Shown here: positions 43,149 to 54,196 of the stretch, in pieces
Layout: the number at the start of each line of letters is the position of its first letter
How positions within the stretch are numbered: the first letter of the stretch is position 1
DNA from: Membranipora membranacea
Taxonomy: Eukaryota > Bryozoa > Gymnolaemata > Cheilostomatida > Membraniporidae
Reading direction: 5' to 3'
NCBI GenBank assembly: GCA_914767715.1
Contig: OU612068.1
Span: 25,854,001-25,918,000 of the forward strand
Length of the DNA: 64,000 bases
Made by a program: the position numbers and the translations under genes
Notes under the pieces: model-generated
Seen by the model: only the letters and a program-made list of their open reading frames with translations
What the model was told of the DNA's origin: nothing
The model's database searches: none

Positions 43149-46100
43149 ATGATAGATGAAACAGACAAAGGTGGCAGTGTCCATGTGGCTGTCCCGCAGA
43201 TTGAGGAAATAGTAGAGGAACCACTGGAGGGTACATCAGCAGACACCGCTGAATCTGACACCAATGATGTAACATCCATCACATCCAAATCTGAACCTGC
43301 CCTAAAGTATAGCTTCATAAAGAACAAGCCGTATTATGATGCCAGGTATGGTCAACGTGATATGATTGCAGACATAGTTTTGATTTTGGCCAGTGACAAA
43401 CCTTTATGACCAAACTTTGATAACCGCCCAGATCATGGAAGAGTAAGCATACTTGTGAAAGTCAGTCTTTAGCATGAAAATTGTAACACACCACATATAG
43501 CGACCATCATATATTATATCATAATCTAATATTTTACAGTTATCAGATCCCAGATCGGGAATTCACGGAGAGTAGAAACAGCCGTGGGGTTACGAAGAGA
43601 AGGTGTTCTGTGGATAAACTTAAAACCTATCCGTTTCTAGCCTACAGTAAGAAGGATGATGGGGTATACTGTGTCCCTTGTCGCCTATTTCCAACACAAG
43701 GAGATGACAGAGGACGTAAACCTGAACAGTTAGTAAACAAGCCCTTTAATAACTGGAAGAAATTCTATGATAGAATAAAGCTGCACACCTCGGACAGTAA
43801 CAGAAGTCATTTCCATTGTATGGTGAGTCCTCACATTACAAATTTTACTAAAACAATTTCTATGAGTAGACATAGTTACAAAACCGCAAGTATTTTGCCC
43901 CAATGACCATATTTCGCACTGGTACCCATAGCAGGAAGTAACATAGTGTTTACAGTACTAATGTAAGTTGCTGGAACTTACAATGCTGATATATTTTCAG
44001 ACTCGCATGGAGTCGTTCGAGGGTGTATTTAGCGGTCAAAAGAATTCAATTCAGGGAAAGCTGTCGAAGGGTCAACAGGAGACAGCTGGACACAACCAGC
44101 AGGTGTTAGAACGGCTAATTGAGGTCATGCGATCTTGTATATCGAAGGGAAGTGCTCTGCGTGGTCATCGAGATGATAGCATTCCTTCTTTAGATGAAGA
44201 CGATTATATCAACTTGGGCAACTTCAAAGAAGATATACGGAACAGGGCCAAGTTTGATCTGGTGTTACAAAAACATCTGAAGAAGTGCCAGACAAGCACA
44301 TATGCAGGCTACCTTAGCAAATATGCACAAGCTGACTTCGTAAGTGTATTTTTGAAGGAGCTACAAAGAAGCATAGTGACTGAGTCACGAAATCAACAAG
44401 GGAAGTTCATCTTCGCCGTCTCAGCGGATGAAGTAACTGATTGCTCAAACACAGAGCAGCTGGCGATTGTAATTCGTACTGTACAACAGGGTGGGATAAT
44501 CCGTGAGCGCCTAATTGAATACATTGATCTGGAGAACATCAGAGGGCAGACCGTAGCAACAGCGATCATCTCGTGCCTGGAACGCTTGGGGTATGACATA
44601 GAGGACTGTCGTGGTCAGACATATGATGGTGCCTCTAACATGAGCGGGCATCTCAATGGTGCTCAAGCACATATCAAACATATTCAACCCAAGGCAGTAT
44701 TCACTCATTGCTGTAGCCATCGCCTCAATCTATCACTCAATGCCACCTCCACCGTGCAGGAATTCTGTGTGATGATGGAGAATATCAAGAAACTGGGGAT
44801 ATTCTTCAAGTACTCTCCAAAACGGTCCAACATATTGCAAGGAATATTAGAAAAAGCTGACCCACCTATATCTGTAACAAAGGTAATTTTGCAAATTTTG
44901 AATCGAAGGGATGTAACTTTCATTAAAATATTACTCTTTCGCAACTCCAAAATCAGCCATAATAACAATGAAGCAATAATACAAGCCAAATCAGAGCTTT
45001 GAAATCCCGATCAAGTCCTTCTCTTGTCATTATTTTAAAATTGACATGTGTGCCATAATTTTATCCAATCCAATAGTGTGTTGCAAATCTAAACCAGTTT
45101 TTGATTTTTCCACAACATTCGCAGGTTTCTAATTTTGTAGCTTGAAATCTTCTTTCTCACCACAGCTGAAGCTGCTATCTACAACACGCTGGGTAGAAAG
45201 ACATACAAATCTGACAGAACTGATGACAATGTACAAATATGTACTAACAGCTTTAGAGGAGTTATCAGGTCAATGTCATGATACAAAGACTGTCTCTGAA
45301 GCCAGTGGACTTCTCAGCTATCTAAGGCGGCCAGAGTTTCTTGTGGCATTTGTGATCTCAGAACACATGTTAGGTTATACTAAGCAGCTAAGCCTTAAAT
45401 TGCAAGGTGAGTTGGCAGTTCATTCTGTTGACTATCATAAACTGTGATTTCATTATCCAGTCGAGAGTAGAAGATCCTGCAAATTGATGCGTGCAGTTCA
45501 CCTTCTCCTGATTGGCAATCTGAAATATTAGGGAAATTAGTTATGCTACGATCAAGAAAACATTGTAAATGTAGGAGTGAAGTCTGTCAGATAGGTTTGA
45601 ATGCAAATACAATGATTAACTCTGACTACGATTTTCTATTGTTGTTAAGAAGTGTTGCTTTCTAATCGCATCTAGGATCTACCAAAGATATCCATAGTGC
45701 ATATGGAGATGTAGGGGAGGTAATAGATGCTGTGGCTGCAGCTAGAGAGAGTGATGAATACACACGGCTGTTCCATAAGGTTGAGACCTTATATAGCGAC
45801 CATGTGCCAATACCTAGAATAGCAAGTCGGCAGACTCTAAGGGCCAACCACTCAAGTGACACTGCTGAGGAGTATTACAAGCTTGCCTATTTTCTGCCCT
45901 ACATAGACCATCTCCTGACCGACCTGAAAAAGAGATTCGTACAGTCTCCAGAGCTTGTCAAAGGTGAGACAACTTCACATGTTCATGATTCTATCCAATC
46001 AGAATATAATTTCAATCCGCGACTCTTTAGTTGACACCATTTATTAAACATTATTTTTCATGTCATTGACTTCAATACGTCTAGTGATTAATAGCCGCCA

Positions 46101-46751
46101 TAGAAAATATTTAATGAACTTGCTTTGTATTCGTCTTTTCGTTTGTTACATAAAACAAGCTAGATTGCTTATTTAGGCTTCTACCTGGTACCCAGCATAA
46201 TGTCAGCTACTGACCTGAGACATTATCTGGAGAAGGTTATGGAGATATGTGCTCTTCATAGAGACGATTTACCCTCTCCGGAGACAGTAGAGCAGGAGCT
46301 AGCATCATGGTATGTTAAGTACAAACAGGCAGGAACAGCCCTACCAGATGATTTATTGAAAGCATACAAGGCGGCAGAGGCTAGTGTGAATTACCCTAAT
46401 GTCACATATCTCCTAAAATTGTTTCTAACGATCCGTGCTACCAGTGCTTCTACTGAAAGAGCCAACTCGACTTTAAAATTTGTCAAGACACGACTCCGGT
46501 CTTCATTGAGCCAGGCTTCTTTAAATGCTTTTGTGCTAGGATATAAACACAGGGACATTCTTCAGAGCCTCGATGGCAAAACTCTTGTAAATTCATTTAT
46601 AGCAATGATGAGAAGGAGGTTACTCCTGCTTAATCCACTAGCGGAAGGTAGTGACACCTGTCATGCTAATCATACCAACATTTCTGGCATCAATATTAAT
46701 TCATGTTTTCTTTTGTTTTGGAGATCGATGGAAAGTATTATCCTATATTAA
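43149..46751 (+). CDS. hAT-like transposase with DUF4371 architecture, six exons
   Basis: Exons about 43149-43345, 43540-43822, 44001-44882, 45166-45406, 45676-45963 and 46177-46751. All junctions are GT-AG, with phases 2, 0, 0, 1 and 1 matching on both sides. N-terminus: an acidic stretch, then a TTF-type zinc finger (YPFLAYSKKDDGVYCVPCRL). Exon 3: GKFIFAVSADEVTDCSNTEQ with the first catalytic Asp, QTYDGASNMSG with the second, and FTHCCSHRLNL. Exon 4: STTRWVERH. Exon 6: the hAT dimerisation region, YPNVTYLLKLFLTIRATSAS then TERANSTLKFVKTRL. No stop interrupts the roughly 800 codons. It moves DNA by cut-and-paste in hAT elements; ZMYM1-like host proteins share this layout. It lies between two halves of a BEL/Pao element, so it entered as a transposon. 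An upstream exon could replace the chosen Met, because TAG|ATGAAAC at 43156 is also an acceptor. Confidence 0.85.
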
Positions 46752-46883
46752 AAGTATCACAATCTCATCATATGTCTCATGTATATCAATCATCAGGTAT
46801 GTAGCTTTACCACGCTTACATTAAAATCTAGAGCTCTGAAATTTGTTGAATTCTTCAGCGGCCAAACCCCCCAGCTGATTTGA

Positions 46884-47544
46884 CTACACAACACTTATTG
46901 ACAATTTAGGTATGTCTGTGTTTTGTTGACCATTTGCCAGTGTGGCATAGCTTAGCTGATAATGTCCGAAATACCCCTCCTGAGCCCAAAATACACCCAA
47001 AAAGCCTTGGCGACACTTTGCACCAATTTGATTGGCTGCAGTGTGGGTTATATCCATAGCATCAGACCAACTATCAAAGAAAGCAGTAATAATCTTGTTA
47101 GATGCTCTGGTATCGACAATAGGCAGTATACAGTTAGAGCCTTTAGAGTTCTGAGATTTGACACTAAGAGCGGTTGATGACTGAGAGAAATGTTTCATAT
47201 ATAATAACGAGTGATGGTTGGTCATAATACAGTGTTTACATGGCGTCATTTCCTGGCATCACTTTCTATGATGCACTGTGCTGAAGCAGCGAAAGCAGGC
47301 ATAGCACTTCTTTGGTGTCTCCCTTTTGTTTTCTAGTGAGAGCTCTCCAAAATCTACACACTGATCTGCGCAGTGCTGGCATCCGCTACCCTCACTAGAA
47401 TGAAAGCCACACTTCATATCTGGGCTCTCCGCTTTCTTTGGTACATCAACAATATTATCAACAGCATTTTTAGATTTATTTGACGGGTTATAATTATCAA
47501 CATCAGGGGCAGGTACAGAGTCGACCATGTCAGCTCTGCTCTTA
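46884..47544 (-). pseudogene. BEL/Pao remnant: second zinc-knuckle block and protease
   Basis: Minus-strand reading: GSGCQHCADQCVDFGELSLE, then CYACFRCFSTVHHRK, a stop, then MTPCKHCIMTNHHSLLYM, the paired knuckles that precede protease in BEL/Pao gag-pol. Next comes LPIVDTRASNKIITAFFDSW then SDAMDITHTAANQIGAKC, a protease motif with FDSW where active copies have a D-S-G core. It ends near 46905 at LANGQQNTD. The reading continues at 42098 once the intervening transposase locus is removed. Confidence 0.7.
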
Positions 47545-48335
47545 GATTGATGATTTGGAGTTGTCTTACCAGATTTATTGCAGAGTGAGGAGTTAGCAAA
47601 GTGTCCTTTACCTCTACAGACGTGGTACTCCTTACCATATGCAGGACATTTTCCTCTAGGATGTGTTCTGGTACAGTATCTACAGTCCTTTATATAGTTA
47701 GACTTGTTAGACTTGCCTCTTTTGTCTTGACTTTTAATGTCAAATGGCTTTGATGGTGAAGGGAATCAGCTACCTTTGCAGGATGAGTAGGAGTACTACC
47801 TATATCATTGATATAGGTTTTGGTGGCCTCAGCTCTTGGCATATAGCGATCGCCTTTTCGAGCATTAGAATGAACAGTATCAGATAGTATACCGAATACA
47901 ATGCGATCTCTGATTACTTTCTCTTTTTCAGCATCAGCGAAGTTACATGTGGATTGCAGGGCTCGTAAAGAGGTAAGGTAAGTGTCAAACCTTTCACCAG
48001 GTTGCTGGACACGCTGTTTGAACTTATAGCGTTCATATCCCTCCTTCACACGAGGGGCAAAATATGCTGTGAAAGCGGCCTTCACTTCTGCGATCTTCTT
48101 TCTATCTGGATCCGAGAGCGGTAAAGTTCGGCAAAGTTCTTGACCTCTAGCCCCGAGAAGCGTTAGCCGAGTCGCCACCTGTACTTCTTATCCACCTTTT
48201 CTGTGGTGGCATATAGAAATCAAACTGTTCCAGCCAGGTTGTCCATGACCTACTGGTTTCACTTGGGTTGCTCGTTGAGTTCAGATTAGTGAAGAAATTA
48301 GCTGGAGGCCATAATCCACCTCCCTCTGCCATCAC
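47545..48335 (-). pseudogene. Ty3/Gypsy gag remnant
   Basis: Starts MMAEGGGLWPPANFF about 40 bp after the primer-binding site. A frame break follows, then the capsid segment with LPLSDPDRKKIAEVKAAFTA, QQPGERFDTYLTSLR and DRIVFGILSD. Another frame break near 47765 precedes CRYCTRTHPRGKCPAYGKEY and VCRGKGHFANSSLC, a CCHC knuckle like the one at 16168-16245. Without a stop the frame then runs into the BEL-type block at 47544. Role: structural Gag of an LTR retrotransposon; decayed. Confidence 0.75.
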
Positions 48336-48376
48336 AGAAAAGTTATAATATCCACAGAATCAATGACGAGCATGGA

Positions 48377-48394
48377 TCGACAGTTCTGACACCA
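48377..48394 (-). other. Primer-binding site of the LTR retrotransposon
   Basis: Minus-strand TGGTGTCAGAACTGTCGA begins immediately after the LTR terminal ACA. TGGTGTCAGAA is a common Gypsy-type start, complementary to a tRNA 3' end. The tRNA identity was not determined. Confidence 0.65.
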
Positions 48395-48615
48395 TGTTAT
48401 AATGTGTGTCCCTATCTGTGTTACGGGTACAGATGTTACGAGTTTGTGTTTTAGATTGCATTATTCTAGATTTCTATTGCGTGTAATAAAGTATGCTTGA
48501 TAGCTATACGAAGGTCTAGCAAAGACGAATCTAACAGGCAGTATCAAATATAAACAGAGACTGCTGCCGCTGCAGTGTTGACAGCTTGACAGTTGTTATG
48601 TCACACAATATAACG
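48395..48615 (-). repeat. Minus-strand 5' LTR of the Gypsy element (221 bp)
   Basis: On the minus strand it runs from CGTTATATTGTGTG (expected TG changed to CG) to CACACATTATAACA, giving inverted termini (T/C)GTTATA..TATAACA. It contains an AATAAAG-like signal on its minus strand (TTTATTACACG vicinity) only weakly. The primer-binding site follows directly. No second LTR was found in the window. Confidence 0.75.
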
Positions 48616-48619
48616 GATG

Positions 48620-49200
48620 TTACAAAGTTGTGTCATCGGCGTACTTAAGATGTGGTGTTGGTGGTGACAAGTCATCGATAAATGCATTCCAGAGTAGAGG
48701 ACCTAGTACTGTCCCTTGGGGGACACCTATATTAATTGGACTGAAGATGGATTTTTCGTTGCGAAACCTTACACATTGTTCTCTATTAGAGAGAAAGTCC
48801 TGAACAATAGCTACAAGATATCCATCTATTTTCAGTTTTAAAAGTTTCTTGACAGTGAGTTCTGGACGTATTTTGTCAAATGCTTTAGAGAAGTCTAGCA
48901 TTAGTGCCTGAACACCAAGATTGTCATTGCAATCAAGCAAGCTAGCCACACTAGATGAAAAGTTCACCAAAGCATCTGTGGTACCAATAGTTCTTGTGTA
49001 AGCATCTTGGTATTTGAGAGTGGGAAGTTTCTCTGTAATGCGCCAGGAGAGTATTCTCTCAGCAACCTTGCTCAAATGATGTAAGATACTTATTGGGCGG
49101 TAATCTTTATATGTAGATGGATCAGGTACTTTGTTGATAGGTACGACCTCTGCTCGCTTCCATCGCATTGGGAATTTTCCACACTCAAATATTTTGTTAA
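48620..49200 (-). pseudogene. LINE reverse transcriptase, truncated after the catalytic motif
   Basis: MRWKRAEVVPINKVPDPSTY, DYRPISILHHLSKVAERIL, ALMLDFSKAFDKI with the first catalytic Asp, GVPQGTVLGPLLWNAFIDDL and LKYADDTTL with the Asp pair. The frame is open over 183 codons, then hits the LTR. The thumb and C-terminus are missing. Confidence 0.82.
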
Positions 49201-49849
49201 TGATGAGAGGAGAGGATATGCAAGTTATTTTTTGATATCCATGAAGGGTAATCCTCTGATATGGTTGCTTTAGTGGTATCTATATTTTCTAGGTGGGAGT
49301 TTACCATGTATTCTTCTACTGATAGAATGTCAACAATTGTGATATTATAGTCAGGGAATTCAATGACACTGCGGTTGTTGGTAAGGTAACTGTTATAGTA
49401 TCCTGAGAACTCTGCATTTGTGATCCAATTGTTATTGACACTCACCACTGTAGATGAAACGGGGAGTTGTTATGCCTCCTGCCAATCTCTTTATGCTGTT
49501 CCACCAATCTTTAGATCGTCTGGTTGCTAGGTTTATTTCGTTATCAGTACGTTTCTGTAGTTCTTTCTGTTGATGAAATTTCAGAATGGCTGACAGGGCT
49601 TTCCATGCAGGGTTGTTTTTACGATGAGCCCTGTATTTTGCACATTTCAACTTACGTATTAGTGGAGAGGTGGTAACAGGTTTGCCCATAGGAACACGGA
49701 TATTCTTGATAGGAAATTGCTCATCATATAGTGACAATACATAATCCTGGAACTTCTCAACTTTTACATTGAGTGTGTTTTCATTATAAATGAAATCCCA
49801 ATTTGTCTTGGCTAGCTCCTTTGTCAGAGATACCTTCAAATCAGGGGTT

Positions 49850-50540
49850 ATTTTCCGTTTTTTGACAATATGATACCTCGGAGTGTATTTGCAGTCTGAT
49901 GGATCAAGTGAAATTGCACAGTGGTCATTTGTGCTTATTGGAGCAAGTTTTGTCCAATTGTCATAGTACTTGGCGATATCTGTGAAGACGAGATCCAAGG
50001 TATTACTCTCTCTGGTAGCAAAGGAGACTATTTGTTTAATAGGGAGCAGGACAGATATATGTCTAGTGTCAAGATCATTAAAATCATCGCTATGATGAAA
50101 CGAGCTGATCTATGTGTAGCCAGGAATTTGGCTAAACTTGAAACCAAATGATCAATTGTTTCTTCTTTTATACATTTGGATAGGTTCGGGGGATGATACA
50201 CAACTCCAATAATCACTGGATTGTGATTGGAGTTAGCAGGGCGATGTAACAATCAGCAAGAAGATACATGTTGATTAGTGTATCTCTGAATGACTTTGCA
50301 CGAAAACTCATTTCTTGCATAAATGGCAACTCCCACCTCCTTTTCTGTTTACTCTATGGGTATAATGAACTTTGAAATCTGCTATCTTGTATAGCTTCTC
50401 TTTGGCCTTAGTTAGCCAGGACTCAGTTAGCAGTAAGAAATCATAGTTTGAAGATAGTAGCTTTAGTTCTTCAAACTTTTCTTAGTTGAGGGATCGCATG
50501 TTGTGGAAATAAATTCTTGGATGTCTGTATTCACCATTTG
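49850..50540 (-). pseudogene. LINE endonuclease (EEP) remnant
   Basis: Fragments in order: NMRSLNQEKFEELK, LLLTESWLTKAKE with the metal-binding Glu, then after frame breaks PVIIGVVYHPPNLSK, a GDFNDLD-equivalent segment recoverable by one frame change, NTLDLVFTDIAKYYDN and STNDHCAISL (the usual SDH is NDH). Several stops and shifts make it inactive. Confidence 0.7.
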
Positions 50541-50580
50541 TGATGTTATTGTTATTTATGTTGTCACTTTGCATATATAG

Positions 50581-51288
50581 TCAAGCGGTTGGAGGTTTCA
50601 ACGATGAATAACGAGGTTTTTCAACCATCCATATTGAACTGTAGCTATTAAGTCTAACTCCATTTTCTAGACACTCTTCTAAAGATTGCTCATCAGTAAA
50701 AACTATCTTGACGGTACGTGTAGGAATATCTTTTTTTACAATGCGATTACATGCAGCGCCTGGATATATTGCTTGTGTGTCTTGCTGCATTGTAATATCG
50801 CTGAAGCTGGTAGGGGCATTAGAGAGCATTCCAACATGCTTTTCAGGGGTTCTCGTTGCACAAAATTTGGTGTTATGCAGGGTATCGGGTTTCCACTTTT
50901 CTGACAATGTTTGGGCATCGGCTTCCTTTTTCAGCTGTAACATGTATTAAGGTTGTGTTGATTCCCAGGAGTACTTGTTGATAGACACTATCAAAGTTGG
51001 TCCTAGTACACTATTCACAGTAGTGCTGTCTTTGGTGATTTTCTCTTTATCCTGAATGTTGTAAATTACAACACTAGCGGCAGCTATTCCTGTAGTTAAG
51101 CTGTTTTCAATTAAATCCAGGCGTTCGTGTAAAGCCTTGTTTTCTACCTGCAGGGCATCCATTTTTATCTCCATCTGTTTCGTATAGTTGTAGATGAATT
51201 GATAATCAACATACTCCGGGTCGTTACCAGTAACTGTTGCTTTCCTCTTTGTTTTACACGTATTTGTACCAGGTGTATCTGATGCCAT
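50581..51288 (-). pseudogene. LINE ORF1 (coiled-coil nucleic-acid-binding protein)
   Basis: It opens MASDTPGTNTCKTKRKATVT. A heptad-like helix follows (IYNYTKQMEIKMDALQVENK), then KALHERLDLIENSL, consistent with the trimerising coiled coil of LINE ORF1 proteins, then ASVVIYNIQDKEKITKD, which looks like the start of an RRM-like domain. A frame change near 50945 leads to the second half (ADAQTLSEKWKPDTLHN to KPRYSSLKPPTA), with RTVKIVFTDEQSLEECL resembling the last strand and helix of the same domain. ORF1 proteins coat LINE RNA. Confidence 0.6.
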
Positions 51289-51290
51289 TA

Positions 51291-52216
51291 CTAGTAAATT
51301 TTGTTTCTACTAAAATTGTTTGTTAGAGAGCAGTTTTTTTTTGCGGCCATTCACTTCGGAATTCAACAATCACGGGTCTGAATTCAACAATCACGGCAAA
51401 AAGTGAACAAATTAGAATAAAGAAAAAGGTTAAATGTGTCAATATGTACCGAGTAAGTGTTCCTTTTGAAGTAGGGTATTTAATTTGGGATTAGCTCTGG
51501 CCACAATCCCAAAACAAAGGCTTGTCACAAATACTGATCCACCAGTATAGCTACTGTGCCTTTTGTCACCAGTAACTAATTTCCTACGCAAGCTAAATAT
51601 GTGTCTGAAGAGATATACACATTGCTGCGATAGCTAAGATCAATGTCTTCCTTGTAACTATAAGGGAAGTTGTTAAAAAGAAAGTGTTTGCTTTGGACTT
51701 TATCCTAGTCTGACACTCTAACAGTAAAATTCATTGATCTTGCTCAAGAGAAAAAAAGAAGCTTTTCCACTATTGTGATTCTTTGGCATATGTAAGAACA
51801 ATCATGCAACCTGTGTATCCAATAACTTTTGTACTTACAAGCAGATGAAATCATAACCTTGTATTGTAACTCTCACAGCATGATTGATGATATATAATAA
51901 ATCTTTCCCAATCCAGAAATAACTATAAAAATGTTAGGAGGATTGGCTGATTACTAGATGGAAACGCAATAGAATCTGCATGTATAGTGAACTCCCATAA
52001 TTCATACTTTATTTACTAATTTCTTATATTGATTCAGAGTATACCAAACATACAATATATAATGTAACCGACAGGCTACTCATCTAGATGAAATATCTGA
52101 CTAAATAAGGGACAAGGTGGGAGGCGGAGGGGCGGCTTGATTTCAATTCTCTTTCGATGACACATAATACTGTCACACTGGATGAAAAAAAGTATTTTTC
52201 TTAACAGCAGTTGGAA
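51291..52216. other. Non-coding, nothing recognised
   Basis: It includes a short direct duplication GAATTCAACAATCACGG at about 51359-51394, possibly LINE 5' UTR. No gene was seen. Confidence 0.4.
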
Positions 52217-53280
52217 ATGGCTGTCATGTTGAGTGCACATATATCACTGGCTTTGCTATGTTTATTCTTCTTTGTGCTTTGATTTTCCTAAAATCCAGAT
52301 GATAAACCACAATAGCTCTATCCAACGAAGTTCTACTCTAAATCTAAAAATTTGAATATGGTATGACTCATGTCAAATTTATTGCTGTTCAGATTAACTA
52401 TAGCAGTGAAGATTGGGTTACTGAATTATGCCTGTGTTATACCTGAGTTATATCTGTGATTAATTGAGCCCACAGGTAGCTCACACACTCAACTTTAGTA
52501 CCAGGACGGGATGGTCATTAGCTTAACCTACTGCATATATCCTTATTGTATCACTATTTTATTTTTAGTTTTTTGTAGGCCAAAACTTTGCTGAATTTTG
52601 CCCAATACTCAGATTGAAGAGCTCCTATAGAGGTTATAGTAACTCTAGAATGCGAGATCGGGAAACCTCGACTTTTGTGATATTCGATCCAGTATCCCAA
52701 GAAATCATCATACTGTCTTACAATTATATGACAAGAGGTAAATGGTGTTTTAAGGTTAAACTCTTAATCTGAGAAAAGTGGAATCATTATTATTTTGATC
52801 TTAATTGTTCATTTTATTTCACTGTTTAGTTCAACCGACAGACCTTAATTGCTAACAATTTCAGGAAATAGCTCTGTCAGGAATATATTGCCTTGAGAGT
52901 ACTAAAATATATACTCTGCACGAAACAACAAGCCTTCTCATTTATTTCCTTTTTACCGTGCACAACAAAATCTCAGTTATTTTGATTTAGGTTCAAAAGC
53001 GCAGATGAACTCTGAACTGCTTTATCATTATTTATTTTAAGCATCTCGCAATCAGGTAATGACAATTGATATATACGTATCAGATGGGAAGGACGACGGA
53101 CGAGAGTTTATTGTTTTCAATATTTATAATGAGAAGATAGTACGGGGGTATTGGTCTAACTTACCAATCTCAAGGTCAACTCACAGCAGTTCCATCAGGA
53201 AACATTGTTATAACAACGGTATTGTTACTAAAACTAGAATCAAATTTATATCTGATTTGACTCAGCCATCTACGTTGTAA
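52217..53280 (+). CDS. Candidate secreted-protein gene fragment (low support)
   Basis: A possible first exon at 52217 reads MAVMLSAHISLALLCLFFFV, a signal-peptide-like sequence, before a TGA. Exon 52579-52737 has clean borders (TTTTGTAG and G|GTAAAT), 53 open codons and phase 1 at both ends, with RDRETSTFVIFDPVSQEIII. Exon 53042-53280 follows an AAG acceptor in matching phase 1 and reads VMTIDIYVSDGKDDGREFIV to a TAA. The donor that would link the first exon (CTAT|GTTTAT) is weak. No domain is recognised. Matching phases across 133 codons favour a real gene, but chance is not excluded. Confidence 0.3.
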
Positions 53281-53971
53281 AATGTGTTTTTGTTATCAAA
53301 TTAAACTATTTTTGAGGTTTTGTTAATCTTACAAGAGCATTCCAAGGGTTATATTTGTGATGTGTTTGGGTCAGTCATGTACTTAGCCATCTATGATTAC
53401 TGTTTTTTCTCAGGTTTTAAAATTTCATACTGATTACTCTTAGCTTCCATTGATAGTATGTCACTATTTACCAAGAATAGCAAACAATAAGACAAGCTGT
53501 CAACAATAAGACAAGCTGTCATGTGGTCAGACTGGTACATGGAGTGCTTGATGATGATGATGATGTTTATTTCTGTTTCAGCCCACCTCAAATCCGGCAT
53601 CTCAAACTGTATCCATGTGTGACAACCATATCTTGGAATTGCTTGCTGAAGTAGGAGGGTTCAATCTTCTCAAACATAGGGGTAAATTGGTTCAGCTTTA
53701 GTTGTTATGGAATTGGTACATTTGAACTAAATTGTGTAAGAAACACATATAACATTGGTGTGAATTCAGCATTTCTCCACTGGTTAAAGAAATTAACAAC
53801 ATGATGTGCTTTTTTTGTATGATTGAATGCTCATAATACTATGAGTAAACAAAATATAGGAACCTAGTGCATTTTATGTCAATTTAATTTTGCAATGGAG
53901 GTCTTATGTGTTATTTGTGGCTTGAGCAGCAAATAAAGCTGATATTTATGTAAACCATACATGCCATTAAT
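53281..53971. other. Non-coding; short exon-like block
   Basis: A (GAT)n tract lies near 53548-53565. The sequence after the good acceptor TTTCTGTTTCAG (ending 53580) is open for about 34 codons to a GGTAAAT, but no product is recognisable. No further gene was seen. Confidence 0.35.
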
Positions 53972-54196
53972 GAGGAGTGATCTGATGGTTAAGGGTGAGG
54001 ACTTGTGATCAAATAATCCAGGTTTGATTTCTGGAGCCAGACGTCATATCTGATTTGGTATTGGCAAGCCATTCATCCTAGCTGTTCGGATCAGGACCAT
54101 GAACATAGGCGTTCTAAAGATAATGATAAAGATTGCTCTCTGCCTCTTCGAGAAAGAGTAGCCGGCTGCGGCGGGCAAGGGTATAGGGTATTTACC
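53972..54196 (+). mobile_element. tRNA-derived SINE, copy 1
   Basis: The head GGAGTGATCTGATGGTTAAG has an A-box-like core. A B-box-like AGGTTTGATTTCTGG lies ~40 bp downstream (54019-54033). The head matches 61065-61090 (GGAGTGGTCTGACGGTTGAG), so this is a dispersed family. The body to about 54196 includes GCCTCTTCGAGAAAGAGTAG. The 3' end was not determined. Confidence 0.6.

Larger units (their letters stand above)
48616..51290 (-). mobile_element. CR1-like LINE with ORF1, EN and RT, cut at YADD by an LTR element
   Basis: Minus-strand order: ORF1 (51288-50581), endonuclease (about 50540-49850), connector (49850-49200) and RT (49200-48620). The RT stops right after LKYADDTTL, where the Gypsy LTR begins. 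The rest of the RT should lie beyond the other end of the LTR element but was not found. Stops and frame changes show decay. This is the most complete LINE layout in the window. Confidence 0.8.
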
